Notes under the pieces: generated by a model
Seen by the model: only the letters and a program-made list of their open reading frames with translations
Databases searched by the model: none
Told to the model about the DNA's origin: nothing
Shown: positions 1 through 8,158 of the stretch, one piece after another
Position numbering within the stretch: position 1 is the stretch's first letter
How the letters are laid out: every line of letters begins with the position of its first letter
Assembly: GCF_900105945.1 (NCBI RefSeq)
Contig: NZ_FNSO01000004.1
Location: forward strand, 4,774,001 to 4,838,000
DNA length: 64,000 nucleotides
Direction of reading: 5' to 3'
Origin: Amycolatopsis tolypomycina
GTDB taxonomy: Bacteria; Actinomycetota; Actinomycetes; Mycobacteriales; Pseudonocardiaceae
Made by a program: the position numbers and the translations under genes

Positions 1-655
1 CGCCCTGCAGCAGTTCGGTCCGCGCTTCGAGGGTGTCTTCGGCGAGCCCGCGGAGGCCGCGTGCCAGCCGCCTGATGGCGTCGAGCGCCATCCCGTCGAT
101 GACGGGGTTGGCGTCGGGCGAGTAGAGCGCCTCCACCGCGTGCGCGAGCGCGTTCACGCCACTGGTCACCGCGATCGGGACGGGAAGTTCCCGGGAAAGC
201 TCGACGTCGTAGATCACGGTCTCCGGCAGGATGTCCGGCGACGAGCGCGTCGTCTTGACCCCGTCCACCGTCTCCCCCAGGACCGGGGTGACCTCCGATC
301 CGGCGTACGTGGTCGGCAGGATCACCTGGTCGACGCCGGTGCGCACGGCGAGCGCCTTGGCCAGCCCGGTCGTCGAACCGCCGCCGACCGCCACCACGCA
401 GTCCGCTCCGGCCTCCCGGAGCAGCGCGACGGCCTGCTCCGTGACCTCGACCGGGGTGTGCATGGCGGCGCCGTCGAAGCGGCCCACGGCGAGCGGGCCG
501 AGGGCCTTTTCGACCCGGTCGCCCGGTTCCGCCAGGTCCGGGCTCGCCAGGACGAGCACCCGGGACCGGCCGAGCCGTTCGACCTCCTCACGGACCTGCT
601 CGAGGGTGCCGGGCCCGAAGACGATGTGGGCGGGCCGAGCCGTGTAGGTGAACAT
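1..655 (-). CDS. Maleylacetate reductase, partial (C-terminus beyond window start)
   Basis: An iron-containing alcohol dehydrogenase-type enzyme, most like maleylacetate reductase, which reduces maleylacetate to 3-oxoadipate in hydroxyquinol and chloroaromatic breakdown. The 218 visible residues begin MFTYTARPAHIVFGPGTLE, which is typical of this family. They contain the NAD-binding VVAVGGGS stretch, the LPTTYAGSEVTPV segment and the metal-site region GVNALAHAVEALYSPDANP. The start is ATG at 655. A GGAG ribosome site overlaps the stop region of the upstream monooxygenase, 11 bp away, so the pair is probably translationally coupled. The gene runs off the left edge, so its length cannot be judged. 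The pairing with a phenol-type hydroxylase supports a role in aromatic catabolism; the exact substrate is inferred. Confidence 0.88.
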   Translation of the reverse strand, partial: MFTYTARPAHIVFGPGTLEQVREEVERLGRSRVLVLASPDLAEPGDRVEKALGPLAVGRFDGAAMHTPVEVTEQAVALLREAGADCVVAVGGGSTTGLAKALAVRTGVDQVILPTTYAGSEVTPVLGETVDGVKTTRSSPDILPETVIYDVELSRELPVPIAVTSGVNALAHAVEALYSPDANPVIDGMALDAIRRLARGLRGLAEDTLEARTELLQG

Positions 656-666
656 TTCCGGTCTCC

Positions 667-2436
667 TCAGGCGCGGTCGAGCAGGCGGGCGAGTGCCTCG
701 GTGAGCTCTTTTTCCGGATCGGCGGGCAGTTCGCGGGCCCGCCAGCCGACGTGGGCGTCCGGCCGGACGAGCACGCAGCCGGACTCGGTGACCTCGCGCA
801 ACCGCGACCAGTCGTCGTAGACGTCGGTGTACTCGCGGCCGGGGCCGATCACGTGCGCGTCGATCTCGATGCCGAGCGACCGGGCGGCGCCGGCGGCCGC
901 CTGCGCCCACGCCTGCCCGGAGATGCCGGTGAGCACGGCGAACCGGCCCTTGCCGGTGATGTCGTGGGTGCTGACGCGGTGTCCGCCGTGGCCGAGCCAG
1001 CAGTGCGGCAGGCGCGCCCCCGGCCAGGTGGTCGGGTGGTAGTACAGCTCGGGATCGCGGGTGAACTCCGGCTCGGGCGTGTCGTCGCCGGCCACCGCGC
1101 CGGAGACGTACCGCTGGCCGAGTTCGACACCGTGGGCGTTGAACTCGTAGTCCTTCAGCTCCAACGCCTCCCGCAGCGCGGCCCGCTGCGCGGCCGCCTC
1201 CGGGGTGTCCTCGGTCCGGGCCCGCATGTTCGCGATCTGCTCGGCCGGGTCGCCGGTCGTGGTGAACCCGAGTGCGTCGAAGATCGGGCCGAACTCCTCG
1301 ATGGACTTGTTGGCCCGCAACACGATCTGCTTGCCGACCGGGGCGCGTTCGGCGTCGTAGCTGTCGAGCAGCCCCTCCCCCGCCTGGCCGGACAGCACCG
1401 CGGCGAGCTTCCAGGCGAGGTTGTAGGAGTCCTGGATGGAGGTGTTGGAGCCCAGTCCGTTCGACGGCGGGTGCCGGTGCACGGCGTCGCCCGCGCAGAA
1501 CACGCGCCCGGTCCGGTACCGGGTGGCGTACATCTTGTTGTTGCCCCACAACGAGGTGGAGCGGATGGTGACCGGGATCGTGTCGTCGCCGACCAGATCG
1601 TGCACGATCTTGGTGGCCATGGCGTCGTCGACCTGCGGGGGCGGCTGGTTGATGTCGTAACCCCAGACGACCAGCCACTCGTCCCACGGCCGGACCATGC
1701 GCACCAGGCCCATCCCGATGCCGCCGATGTCCGAGCCCGGCTGCAGCACCCAGTACAGGACGCTCGGCCGGTGCTCGACGTACTTCGTCAGGTCGGCGTG
1801 GAAGACGATGTTCATGCTCCCCGCCAGGTCCATCTGTCCTTCGAAGGGCAGCCCGATGTCGCGGGCCACCTGGCTGCGGCCGCCGTCCGCGCCGACGACG
1901 TACTTCGCGCGGATCGGGTAGGTCTGGCCGGACAGCCGGTCCCGCACGGTGACGGTGACGCCGTCGTCGTCCTGCTCCAGCGACAGGTACTCGGTGTCGA
2001 ACCTGATCTTGCTGCCGCGCTCCGCGGCGTGCCCGATCAGGATCGGCTCGAGCAGGGTCTGCGGGAGGTCGCAGTTCTCGGACGGGCTGGCCAGCGTGTA
2101 GTCGGCCTTGCGGGCCGGGTGCGTCCCCCAGGTCCGGACCCGGCCGATCTCGTCGCCGGCGAGGCTGGTGCAGAAGACCGTGTCACCCATCAGCCCGGCG
2201 GGCGTGCCCTGCGCCTTGACGTCCTCTTCGATGCCCATGTCGCGCAGGATCTCCACCGTGCGCTGGTTGGTGATGTGCGCGCGCGGGGTGTTGGCCGTCC
2301 ACCGGTACTTGGTGATCACCAGGTGGTCCACGCCGTAGGTGGCGAGGAACAGCGCGGCCGAGGCGCCCGCCGGTCCGCTGCCGATGACCAGGACGTCCGT
2401 GGTGACCTGGCCGGGGTTGTCTGGGTTGTCGCTCAC
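667..2436 (-). CDS. FAD-dependent aromatic monooxygenase (phenol/resorcinol/2,4-dichlorophenol hydroxylase type)
   Basis: A 589-residue class A flavoprotein hydroxylase expected to use NAD(P)H and O2 to hydroxylate a phenolic ring. The FAD dinucleotide fold is near residues 14-40 (VLVIGSGPAGASAALFL), the DG motif is VVGADGGRSQVARDIG near residue 185, and the GD motif is RVFCAGDAVHRHPPSNG near residue 315. A C-terminal thioredoxin-like region follows, as in the TfdB/PheA/MhpA families. The length fits TfdB-like enzymes (about 590-600). It is followed 11 bp later by maleylacetate reductase, which suggests a resorcinol, hydroxyquinol or chlorophenol route. A ring-cleaving dioxygenase is expected just outside the window. 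The LysR gene facing it across 102 bp is the likely regulator. Confidence 0.9.
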   Translation of the reverse strand: MSDNPDNPGQVTTDVLVIGSGPAGASAALFLATYGVDHLVITKYRWTANTPRAHITNQRTVEILRDMGIEEDVKAQGTPAGLMGDTVFCTSLAGDEIGRVRTWGTHPARKADYTLASPSENCDLPQTLLEPILIGHAAERGSKIRFDTEYLSLEQDDDGVTVTVRDRLSGQTYPIRAKYVVGADGGRSQVARDIGLPFEGQMDLAGSMNIVFHADLTKYVEHRPSVLYWVLQPGSDIGGIGMGLVRMVRPWDEWLVVWGYDINQPPPQVDDAMATKIVHDLVGDDTIPVTIRSTSLWGNNKMYATRYRTGRVFCAGDAVHRHPPSNGLGSNTSIQDSYNLAWKLAAVLSGQAGEGLLDSYDAERAPVGKQIVLRANKSIEEFGPIFDALGFTTTGDPAEQIANMRARTEDTPEAAAQRAALREALELKDYEFNAHGVELGQRYVSGAVAGDDTPEPEFTRDPELYYHPTTWPGARLPHCWLGHGGHRVSTHDITGKGRFAVLTGISGQAWAQAAAGAARSLGIEIDAHVIGPGREYTDVYDDWSRLREVTESGCVLVRPDAHVGWRARELPADPEKELTEALARLLDRA

Positions 2437-2538
2437 GCTGCCTCACCTCTGGGTCCGCTTCGACCGGTGGAACGAGTATGCGAACTCCCCGGCTATACGT
2501 CCAATACGAAGTCACCGTCGCTGATATAGCCTCTGAAT
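2437..2538. promoter_or_regulatory. Divergent promoter/operator region between monooxygenase and LysR gene
   Basis: This 102-bp spacer is noticeably more AT-rich than its flanks. It carries GGCTAT at 2491-2496 and the inverted match ATAGCC at 2526-2531, as expected for a region where a LysR protein controls both its own gene and the target operon. A TATAGC stretch lies at 2525-2530, only nine bases before the LysR ATG, and no purine-rich ribosome site sits between them. LysR transcription could therefore be leaderless. Binding sites are inferred, not shown. Confidence 0.4.
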
Positions 2539-3486
2539 ATGGATTTGCGGGCGCTGGAGTGCTTCCTGGCCGTCGCCGAGGAAGGCTCGGTCAGCCGCGC
2601 CGCCGCGGCGCTGCACATGACGCAGCCTCCGCTGAGCGTGCGGCTCCAGACGCTGGAACGCGAACTCGGCGTCCCCCTGCTGATCCGCCACGGCCGCGGC
2701 GTCGAGCTGACGGCCGCGGGCCGGGCGCTGGCGGAACGCGCGCGCCGCCTGTTTTCCGAGCTCAACACCACGACCGAGCTGGTGCGCACGATCGGTCTCG
2801 GCACCCGGGGACGGCTGACCGTCGCCGTCGGCCACACCGTCTCGCCCCGGCTGCTGCCCCACCTGATCGGCGGCACCATGCTCGAACCCGGCGTCGACCT
2901 CGTCCTCACCGAAGACGCCGATGCCGACGTGGTCGAGCGGGTCCACCGCCGCGACGCGCACGCGGGCCTGCTCCACCTCGAACCCGGCGGCCCCGGCCGG
3001 CCCCGGCACGCCGCGAGCCGAGCCCGGGCACTGGAAGTCGCGGTGGTGGCCCGCGAGCCCCTCGTCGCGGTGCTCGCCCGGACGCATCCCGCCGCCGGCC
3101 GGGACCGCATCGACCTGGCGGAGGTGGGCGGCGAACGGGTGGTGGTCACGGCCGAGGCCGGCGCGGGGCTCGCCGCCCACCTGCGCGCCGCCTGGGCCGA
3201 CGCCGGACGTGCGGAGGACGCCCGCCGCGATGCGACCTCGGTCATGCACGCACTCGCCCTCGTGGAGGCCGGCGCCGGGGTGACCCTGCTGCCTGCGCAG
3301 TACAGCTCGATGCTCTGGCCGGGCTTGGTCGCGCGCCCGCTGCGCCGGCACACGGCCGTCGTCGAAACCGCCGTCTGCTGGCGCCCCGACGAGGACTCAC
3401 CGGTCCTGCGCCGCTTCCTCCGGACGGCGCTGTCCACCCCCGAACCCGACATGCTGGCACCGGAGCACGCCAGGAGCGACGGCTAG
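2539..3486 (+). CDS. LysR-family transcriptional regulator
   Basis: A 315-residue LysR-type regulator. The N-terminal winged helix-turn-helix (residues 1-60, MDLRALECFLAVAEEGSVSR then AAAALHMTQPPLSVRLQTLE) is followed by the usual linker helix and a two-lobed effector-binding domain (about residues 90-300). It is divergent from the phenol hydroxylase/maleylacetate reductase pair and is the obvious candidate activator, probably responding to a pathway intermediate such as an aromatic acid or muconate-like compound. The start is the ATG of MDLRALECF, the canonical LysR beginning. No Shine-Dalgarno sequence precedes it. Confidence 0.93.
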   Translation: MDLRALECFLAVAEEGSVSRAAAALHMTQPPLSVRLQTLERELGVPLLIRHGRGVELTAAGRALAERARRLFSELNTTTELVRTIGLGTRGRLTVAVGHTVSPRLLPHLIGGTMLEPGVDLVLTEDADADVVERVHRRDAHAGLLHLEPGGPGRPRHAASRARALEVAVVAREPLVAVLARTHPAAGRDRIDLAEVGGERVVVTAEAGAGLAAHLRAAWADAGRAEDARRDATSVMHALALVEAGAGVTLLPAQYSSMLWPGLVARPLRRHTAVVETAVCWRPDEDSPVLRRFLRTALSTPEPDMLAPEHARSDG

Positions 3487-3622
3487 GCGGATGGCCGGCA
3501 GGTCGGCAGCTTCTCGACGCGTCGAAGTACACCGCACCGACGATTCTCAGAAAGCTCTGAGATCCCGTCACTAGCGTGCACCGATACGTATTCGCCCCGG
3601 TTTCGGGAGGGATTCAGGGAGA

Positions 3623-4087
3623 GTGACGATTCGGATCGCCAGATCGATGCTCGTCCTCGCCTCGGTGCTCCTCTTGCCCTTGGTCGGCACATCCGTTGCC
3701 TCGGCGCAGACCCGGACGTGGCAGCTGGAGCAGTTCGACCGGACCAGCCGGATGTGTGTCCAGCACGGTCCCGACGGGCGTACCCACGGCTCTTACTTCA
3801 TCTTCGTGGTGAGCGGGACGTGGACCACCGACCTCGCGTTCGGGATGCGCGACCTGCCTCCCGGCTGGACCGCCACCGAGCACTACCTCCCGCCGGGATC
3901 CAACCTCCACAACCCTGACGGCTCGATCACCGTCAACGGGTTCGTCGGCGTGCAGGGACCCGCGTCGGTGCCGATGGCGACGTATCGCTCGCACATCTGG
4001 GTGTCGGACGGGACCGTGACCGAGACCCTGCCGACCGATATCGTCGTCACCACCGAGTCCTGGGTGGACTGCATGAATCGGCGGTGA
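3623..4087 (+). CDS. Small secreted protein of unknown function
   Basis: A 154-residue protein with a clear Sec signal peptide (residues 1-28, hydrophobic core LVLASVLLLPLVG, cleavage after VASA). The mature domain of about 125 residues has two cysteines, one near the start (RMCVQHG) and one near the end (WVDCMNRR), that could form a disulfide. The TWQLEQF...CVQHG start followed by a SYFIFVVSGTWT strand resembles small exported actinomycete proteins such as the DUF5980 group; that assignment is from memory and uncertain. The start is GTG at 3623 after GGGAGGG/CAGGGAGA purine runs. No functional partner is evident next to it. Confidence 0.75.
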   Translation: MTIRIARSMLVLASVLLLPLVGTSVASAQTRTWQLEQFDRTSRMCVQHGPDGRTHGSYFIFVVSGTWTTDLAFGMRDLPPGWTATEHYLPPGSNLHNPDGSITVNGFVGVQGPASVPMATYRSHIWVSDGTVTETLPTDIVVTTESWVDCMNRR

Positions 4088-4111
4088 ATCCCGGCGTGGA
4101 CGCGACACCGG

Positions 4112-4243
4112 CTACTGACCGAGGACGTCGGCGACCCACTCGGCGATGTACGTGCTCGTGTGGGACAGGTGGTCGAGTCCGATGTGCTCGGTCGCGCCTT
4201 CCTCCGCGGTGAAGATCCGCGCAGTCGTCGATGCCGCCACGCT
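4112..4243 (-). pseudogene. C-terminal remnant of an alpha/beta hydrolase
   Basis: The minus strand reads ARIFTAEEGATEHIGLDHLS and then HTSTYIAEWVADVLGQ, ending at a TAG stop. This resembles the last 40 residues of esterase-type alpha/beta hydrolases, where the His in the GATEH segment would be the catalytic one. No upstream part with a nucleophile elbow exists in any frame before the phosphatase gene, so this is probably a deletion remnant. The rest of the 4088-4396 gap shows no other gene. Confidence 0.4.
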
Positions 4244-4396
4244 CCTGCTCGCCGTGGCCGGCCTGCTGAACGAGCCCCACCACCGAGCAGCGGTAAAGTG
4301 CCGTTGACCAAGCCTTGAAGGTTCCCGGAGGAGCTGGACGGCTGCCGTTCGCCTCAGTGTCGCGAAGCCGGCACATGCGTGGGCGAGCATCCGCAC

Positions 4397-6004
4397 ATGG
4401 AAATCCCGAGAGTCGGCGTTCCCGACGCACTGGCTGCCCGCCTCACCATGGCCGAGCAGCACGAGTACCTGTCCCGCCGATCGCTGCTCAAGGGCGCGGC
4501 GGCGACCGGCGCCCTGCTCGCCGCCGGCCCGCTGCTGCTGCCCGGCACCGCCTACGCCGATGGCGCGAAGGTGGCGCCCGCCGGCCGTCACCTCGCGTTC
4601 GGCCGCAACCCGCGCACCGACATCCGGGTCGCCTGGCAGGTCCCCACCCGCGTGAAGAACCCGTTCCTGCGGGTCGCCGAGCACCACGACCGGCGGGGCA
4701 TCCAGTGGGGACACCGCATCCCCGCCGAGACCCGGGCACTGCACTCCGAAGTCGCGGGCGTGATCGCGCCGTACGACCAGTACTACCTGCACGCCGAGGC
4801 GAACTGCCTCACGCCGGGCCGCACCTACACCTACGCCGTCGGCCACGACGGCTTCGACCCGGCCAAGGGCGACGGCGGTGCCGCGGCGATCTCGACGTTC
4901 ACCACCGCGCCCGCCCGCGGCTTCCCGGCCGGGAAGTTCACCTTCACCGCGTTCGGCGACCAGGGCGTCTCCACCACCGCGCTGGCCCAGGACGGCGCCG
5001 TCGCGAAGCAGAACCCGCGCTTCCACCTGCTCGCGGGCGACATCGCCTACGCCGACCCGAGCGGCGCCGGCCTCCCGCCGGGCACCGTCGCCGACGGCGG
5101 CCACGACCTGTTCGACCCGAAGGTCTGGGACGCCTACTACACCCAGATCGAAGGCGTCGCGGCTTCGGTGCCGTGGATGGTCACCACCGGCAACCACGAC
5201 ATGGAGGCGCTGTACTCGCCCGACGGCTACGGCGGCCAGACCGCGCGCTGGGACTTCCCCGGCAGCGGCCCGGCCGAGTGCCCGAGCGTGTACTCGTTCA
5301 TCTACGGCAACGTCGGCGTGATCTCCCTCGACGCCAACGACGTCTCCCACGAGATCCCCGCGAACCTCGGGTACTCCCGCGGCTCGCAGACGGCGTGGCT
5401 CAAGCGGCGCCTGCGGTACCTGCGGCTGCAGCCGGACGTCGACTTCATCGTCGTGTTCTTCCACCACTGCGCCTACTCGACGACCAACCAGCACGCGTCC
5501 GAAGGCGGCGTGCGCGAGGAGTGGGTGCCGCTGTTCGACCAGTTCCACGTCGACCTGGTGGTCAACGGGCACAACCACATCTACGAGCGCACCGACGCCC
5601 TGCGCGGCGGCCGCATCACCCGCAAGGTCGCCATCGGCGACACGGTCGACCCGGACCGCGACGGCACGGTCTACGCCACCTGCGGCGGTGGCGGCCGGAG
5701 TGTCTACAGCTTCCCGGTCCCCGACACCTTCGACGGCGAATTCACCTCCTACCACTGGGTGCAGGGCGGTGGGAAGGAGACCGAGACCGTCGGCTGGTCC
5801 CGCGTCCGCTACACCGGCTACTCGTTCCTGGCGATCGACGCCGAGCCGGCCTGGTTCGGGCGGAAGACCACCCTGACCGTGCGCACCCTCCGCAACGACG
5901 GCGTCGAAATCGACCGGTTCACCCTGCGCCGCACCGCGGGCCTGCACACCGCAGCGGCGCACTTCGGCACCTCCGGAGTCGGCTCCGACCCCGGCGACGC
6001 CTGA
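4397..6004 (+). CDS. Tat-exported metallophosphoesterase (purple acid phosphatase-like)
   Basis: A 535-residue secreted phosphoesterase. A twin-arginine signal is evident in SRRSLLKGAAATGALLAAG (about residues 25-43), followed by an AYA cleavage site. An N-terminal fibronectin-like region (about 60-170) precedes a calcineurin-type domain. All the metal-site motifs of purple acid phosphatases are visible in order: FGDQG, LLAGDIAYAD, TTGNHDME, VVFFHHCAY and VNGHNHIYERT. The enzyme should release phosphate from esters outside the membrane. A start at 4379 (GTG) would add six residues, but the ATG at 4397 (MEIPRVGVPDALAARL) fits family N-termini better. A strong intrinsic terminator follows immediately. 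Confidence 0.92.
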   Translation: MEIPRVGVPDALAARLTMAEQHEYLSRRSLLKGAAATGALLAAGPLLLPGTAYADGAKVAPAGRHLAFGRNPRTDIRVAWQVPTRVKNPFLRVAEHHDRRGIQWGHRIPAETRALHSEVAGVIAPYDQYYLHAEANCLTPGRTYTYAVGHDGFDPAKGDGGAAAISTFTTAPARGFPAGKFTFTAFGDQGVSTTALAQDGAVAKQNPRFHLLAGDIAYADPSGAGLPPGTVADGGHDLFDPKVWDAYYTQIEGVAASVPWMVTTGNHDMEALYSPDGYGGQTARWDFPGSGPAECPSVYSFIYGNVGVISLDANDVSHEIPANLGYSRGSQTAWLKRRLRYLRLQPDVDFIVVFFHHCAYSTTNQHASEGGVREEWVPLFDQFHVDLVVNGHNHIYERTDALRGGRITRKVAIGDTVDPDRDGTVYATCGGGGRSVYSFPVPDTFDGEFTSYHWVQGGGKETETVGWSRVRYTGYSFLAIDAEPAWFGRKTTLTVRTLRNDGVEIDRFTLRRTAGLHTAAAHFGTSGVGSDPGDA

Positions 6005-6019
6005 GCGGCACGTCCCGGC

Positions 6020-6075
6020 CCGGCAGGAGCAGCCTGCGAACGATCGGCTGCTCCTGCCGGCGTTCGAGATTTTTT
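6020..6075 (+). terminator. Rho-independent terminator after the phosphatase gene
   Basis: A perfect 14-bp inverted repeat pairs CCGGCAGGAGCAGC (6020-6033) with its complement at 6047-6060 around a 13-nt loop. It is followed by a run of six T at 6070-6075. It lies 16 bp after the phosphatase stop and before the next gene's start. The T tract is unusual in so GC-rich a region. Confidence 0.85.
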
Positions 6076-6108
6076 CAACCGATCCAGCCCGGGAGCCGTG
6101 TCCCCAGT

Positions 6109-6525
6109 GTGACGACACTTCTCGCGAAGGACACCCGGCAGGCCGCAGCCGTGCGCTACGCCCTCGCGCTCATCGCCCTCGTGCAGGCCGGGCTCGGGTT
6201 CGGCGCGCTGTTCCTGCCCACCGACGCCGGCATGACGGCCATGCCCGGGATGACGCACCCCGTCCAGCCGGCCGGTGTTTCCTGGAACCTCGCGCTGGGC
6301 GCCGGGTTGTTGTGCGTAGCCCTGTATCCCCGGCTGGCGAGCGCCTGGCTGCCGTTGTACGGCGGCTTGACGGTCGTGCTCGGCGTCGCCTCGGTGAGCG
6401 ACCTTCTCCGTGGCCTGTCGATCACCGGCCGGATCTCGACCCACGCGCTGAGCGTCATCGGCCTGGTTCTGCTGCTCGTCGTGTACCGCCGCCGGCAGAC
6501 TGAGGGCGTCACCGGTCCGCGGTAG
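6109..6525 (+). CDS. Small membrane protein, about four transmembrane segments
   Basis: A 138-residue protein with hydrophobic segments near residues 15-36 (RYALALIALVQAGLGFGALF), 58-77, 80-98 and 112-128, ending in a basic RRRQ tail. The stretch between the first two segments, MTAMPGMTHP, is rich in Met and His and would lie outside the membrane. Such clusters can bind copper, but this is only a suggestion. The layout resembles the membrane part of some actinobacterial anti-sigma proteins without their zinc-finger domain. GTG at 6109 is preceded by GGGAG at 6091-6095. It is separated from the phosphatase by a terminator, so it probably has its own promoter. Confidence 0.7.
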   Translation: MTTLLAKDTRQAAAVRYALALIALVQAGLGFGALFLPTDAGMTAMPGMTHPVQPAGVSWNLALGAGLLCVALYPRLASAWLPLYGGLTVVLGVASVSDLLRGLSITGRISTHALSVIGLVLLLVVYRRRQTEGVTGPR

Positions 6526-6622
6526 CGCAGATCGACAAGACCAGCGAACTCTGGACCATTCCCCGAGCTCGCGGAACACCTGGCGGCGGTGGTCAACGCC
6601 GAACTCGACAAGAGCGGAGCGT

Positions 6623-7267
6623 TCAGTCGTCGGCGGGCACCCCTGATCCGGGCACGGCGTACCGGGCGGCGATGGTGCGGACGGCCTCGTCGACCACCTG
6701 AGCGACGCGTTCGGCGCTCACCTCCCAGCCCGGCACCAGGAGTTTCGGCCAGAAGACGTGGTTGGAGATCATGCCCAGGAACTGGGTGGCCACGAGGTCC
6801 ACGTCCTCGACCCGCACCGTTCCCGCCTCCTGTTCAGCCAGGAGGTAGCTGCGCACGGACTCGAAGTAGGGCATCTTCCCGCGCGAGAACTGCGCATGGG
6901 CCAGCTCGGGGAACCGCGGCAGTTCGGCGATCACGATCCTGAACAGGTCGGTCATCCGGGCGCGGCCCAACAGCTCGGCGTACCGACGGCCGATGATGCC
7001 GAGCCCGTCGACGACGTTGCCCGCCGGCGGGGGATCCTCCTCGCCGGCGGCCGACCAGGACTCGGTCACGATGGCGTCGAACAACGCGGCCTTGCTCGGG
7101 AACTGCTTGAACAGGGTGGCCCGCGAAACGCCCGAGCGCTCCGCGATCCGCGCCAGCGATGTCCGGTCGTAGCCCAACTCGAGGAACAGTGCGGTCGCGG
7201 CCGTCACGATCAGCGCGCGCTTCTCCTGGGCGACGCGCTGGTGATACGTCGTCACGGCCCGGCTCAT
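6623..7267 (-). CDS. TetR-family transcriptional repressor
   Basis: A 214-residue TetR regulator. The helix-turn-helix lies at residues 13-58 (IVTAATALFLELGYDRTSL, then AERSGVSRATLFKQFPSKAA). A ligand-binding region follows with a TetR C-terminal fold. It faces the SDR gene across 111 bp, and that interval contains two inverted repeats of identical geometry, the likely operators. The regulator should therefore repress itself and the SDR/deazaflavin reductase pair until a ligand binds. No good ribosome site precedes the ATG at 7267; a very short leader is possible. Confidence 0.92.
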   Translation of the reverse strand: MSRAVTTYHQRVAQEKRALIVTAATALFLELGYDRTSLARIAERSGVSRATLFKQFPSKAALFDAIVTESWSAAGEEDPPPAGNVVDGLGIIGRRYAELLGRARMTDLFRIVIAELPRFPELAHAQFSRGKMPYFESVRSYLLAEQEAGTVRVEDVDLVATQFLGMISNHVFWPKLLVPGWEVSAERVAQVVDEAVRTIAARYAVPGSGVPADD

Positions 7268-7282
7268 GGACCCAGCATACGA

Positions 7283-7302
7283 GGTGAGTGGCTTGACTCA
7301 CC
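7283..7302. promoter_or_regulatory. TetR operator copy 1
   Basis: Inverted repeat GGTGAGT (7283-7289) and ACTCACC (7296-7302) with a 6-bp centre, 16 bp upstream of the TetR start. It has the GGTGAG-N8-CTCACC geometry that recurs at 7328-7347. Confidence 0.7.
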
Positions 7303-7325
7303 ACTGCCACCGACCTAGTGTCGAA

Positions 7326-7349
7326 ATGGTGAGTCGACCGGCTCACCAT
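7326..7349. promoter_or_regulatory. TetR operator copy 2
   Basis: Inverted repeat ATGGTGAG (7326-7333) and CTCACCAT (7342-7349) around 8 bp, 30 bp upstream of the SDR start. The inner GGTGAG-N8-CTCACC core matches copy 1 exactly while the central bases differ, as expected for a conserved protein-binding site. Confidence 0.7.
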
Positions 7350-7378
7350 CGGCCCCCCAGGTACCGAAGGACCATTCG

Positions 7379-8158
7379 ATGCCCCGTTTCGACAACCAGA
7401 CCGTGCTCGTGACCGGTGGGACCGGCGGCCAGGGCTCGAGCCACGTGCGCGCCTTCCACGCGGCGGGAGCGAACGTGGTGATCGGCGACATCGACGCCGA
7501 ACGCGGCGCCGCTCTCGCCGACGAGCTCGGGACCCGCGCTCGCTTCGTCCGCCTCGACGTCACCGACGAGCGCTCGTGGTCCGCCGCCGTGCCGGCCGCC
7601 GAGAGCGCCTTCGGCGCCCTGAACGTGCTCGTCAACAACGCGGGCGTGCAGAACCCGCCGGCGACGATCGAAAACACGGACCAGGCCACGTGGTCGCGCA
7701 TCCTCGACATCAACCTCACCGGGACCTTCCTCGGCATCAAGGCCGCGGCGCCCGCTCTGCGCCGCGCGGCAGGAGGAGCCATCGTCAACGTCGCCTCGAC
7801 CATGGGCCTGGGCGGCACGGCTCACTACGCGCCGTACGTCGCCGGCAAGTGGGCCGTGCGCGGCCTCACCCGAACCGCGGCACTCGAGCTCGGCCGCGAC
7901 CACATCCGGGTGAACACCATCCACCCCGGCGTGATCTCGACCCCCTTCATCCACGAGCCGGCAGCCGGCGCGGACGCGGCGATCGCCGAGTTCTACTCAC
8001 CCGAGCCGTTCGCCATCCCCCGGCTCGGGGAGCCGGCCGACGTCAGCCGTCTTCTCCTGTTCCTCACGTCATCGGACGCGTCGTTCATCACGGGGTCGGA
8101 GTACGTCATCGACGGCGGGCTCCTGCTCGGCCCCGCCCTGCAGGCCGATGCCGCATGA
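7379..8158 (+). CDS. Short-chain dehydrogenase/reductase
   Basis: A 259-residue classical SDR. The cofactor motif is VTGGTGGQGSSH (residues 11-22), and the acidic VIGDIDAE after strand 2 suggests NAD(H) preference. NNAGVQ follows, then the catalytic Ser in VASTMG and YVAGK. The closing IDGGLLLGPAL is typical of the 3-alpha/20-beta-hydroxysteroid dehydrogenase group. It should oxidise or reduce an alcohol/ketone pair; the substrate is unknown. It overlaps the next gene by ATGA and lies under the two TetR operators, so the pair is likely one inducible unit. Confidence 0.92.
   Translation: MPRFDNQTVLVTGGTGGQGSSHVRAFHAAGANVVIGDIDAERGAALADELGTRARFVRLDVTDERSWSAAVPAAESAFGALNVLVNNAGVQNPPATIENTDQATWSRILDINLTGTFLGIKAAAPALRRAAGGAIVNVASTMGLGGTAHYAPYVAGKWAVRGLTRTAALELGRDHIRVNTIHPGVISTPFIHEPAAGADAAIAEFYSPEPFAIPRLGEPADVSRLLLFLTSSDASFITGSEYVIDGGLLLGPALQADAA

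Noticed and set aside
751..2529. 592-codon open frame opposite the aromatic monooxygenase
   Set aside because: The minus strand has clear flavoprotein motifs; the plus frame is a compositional shadow.
4112..6118. 668-codon minus-strand frame opposite the phosphatase
   Set aside because: Only its last 44 codons, beyond the phosphatase gene, look like a true coding remnant; the rest mirrors the phosphatase.
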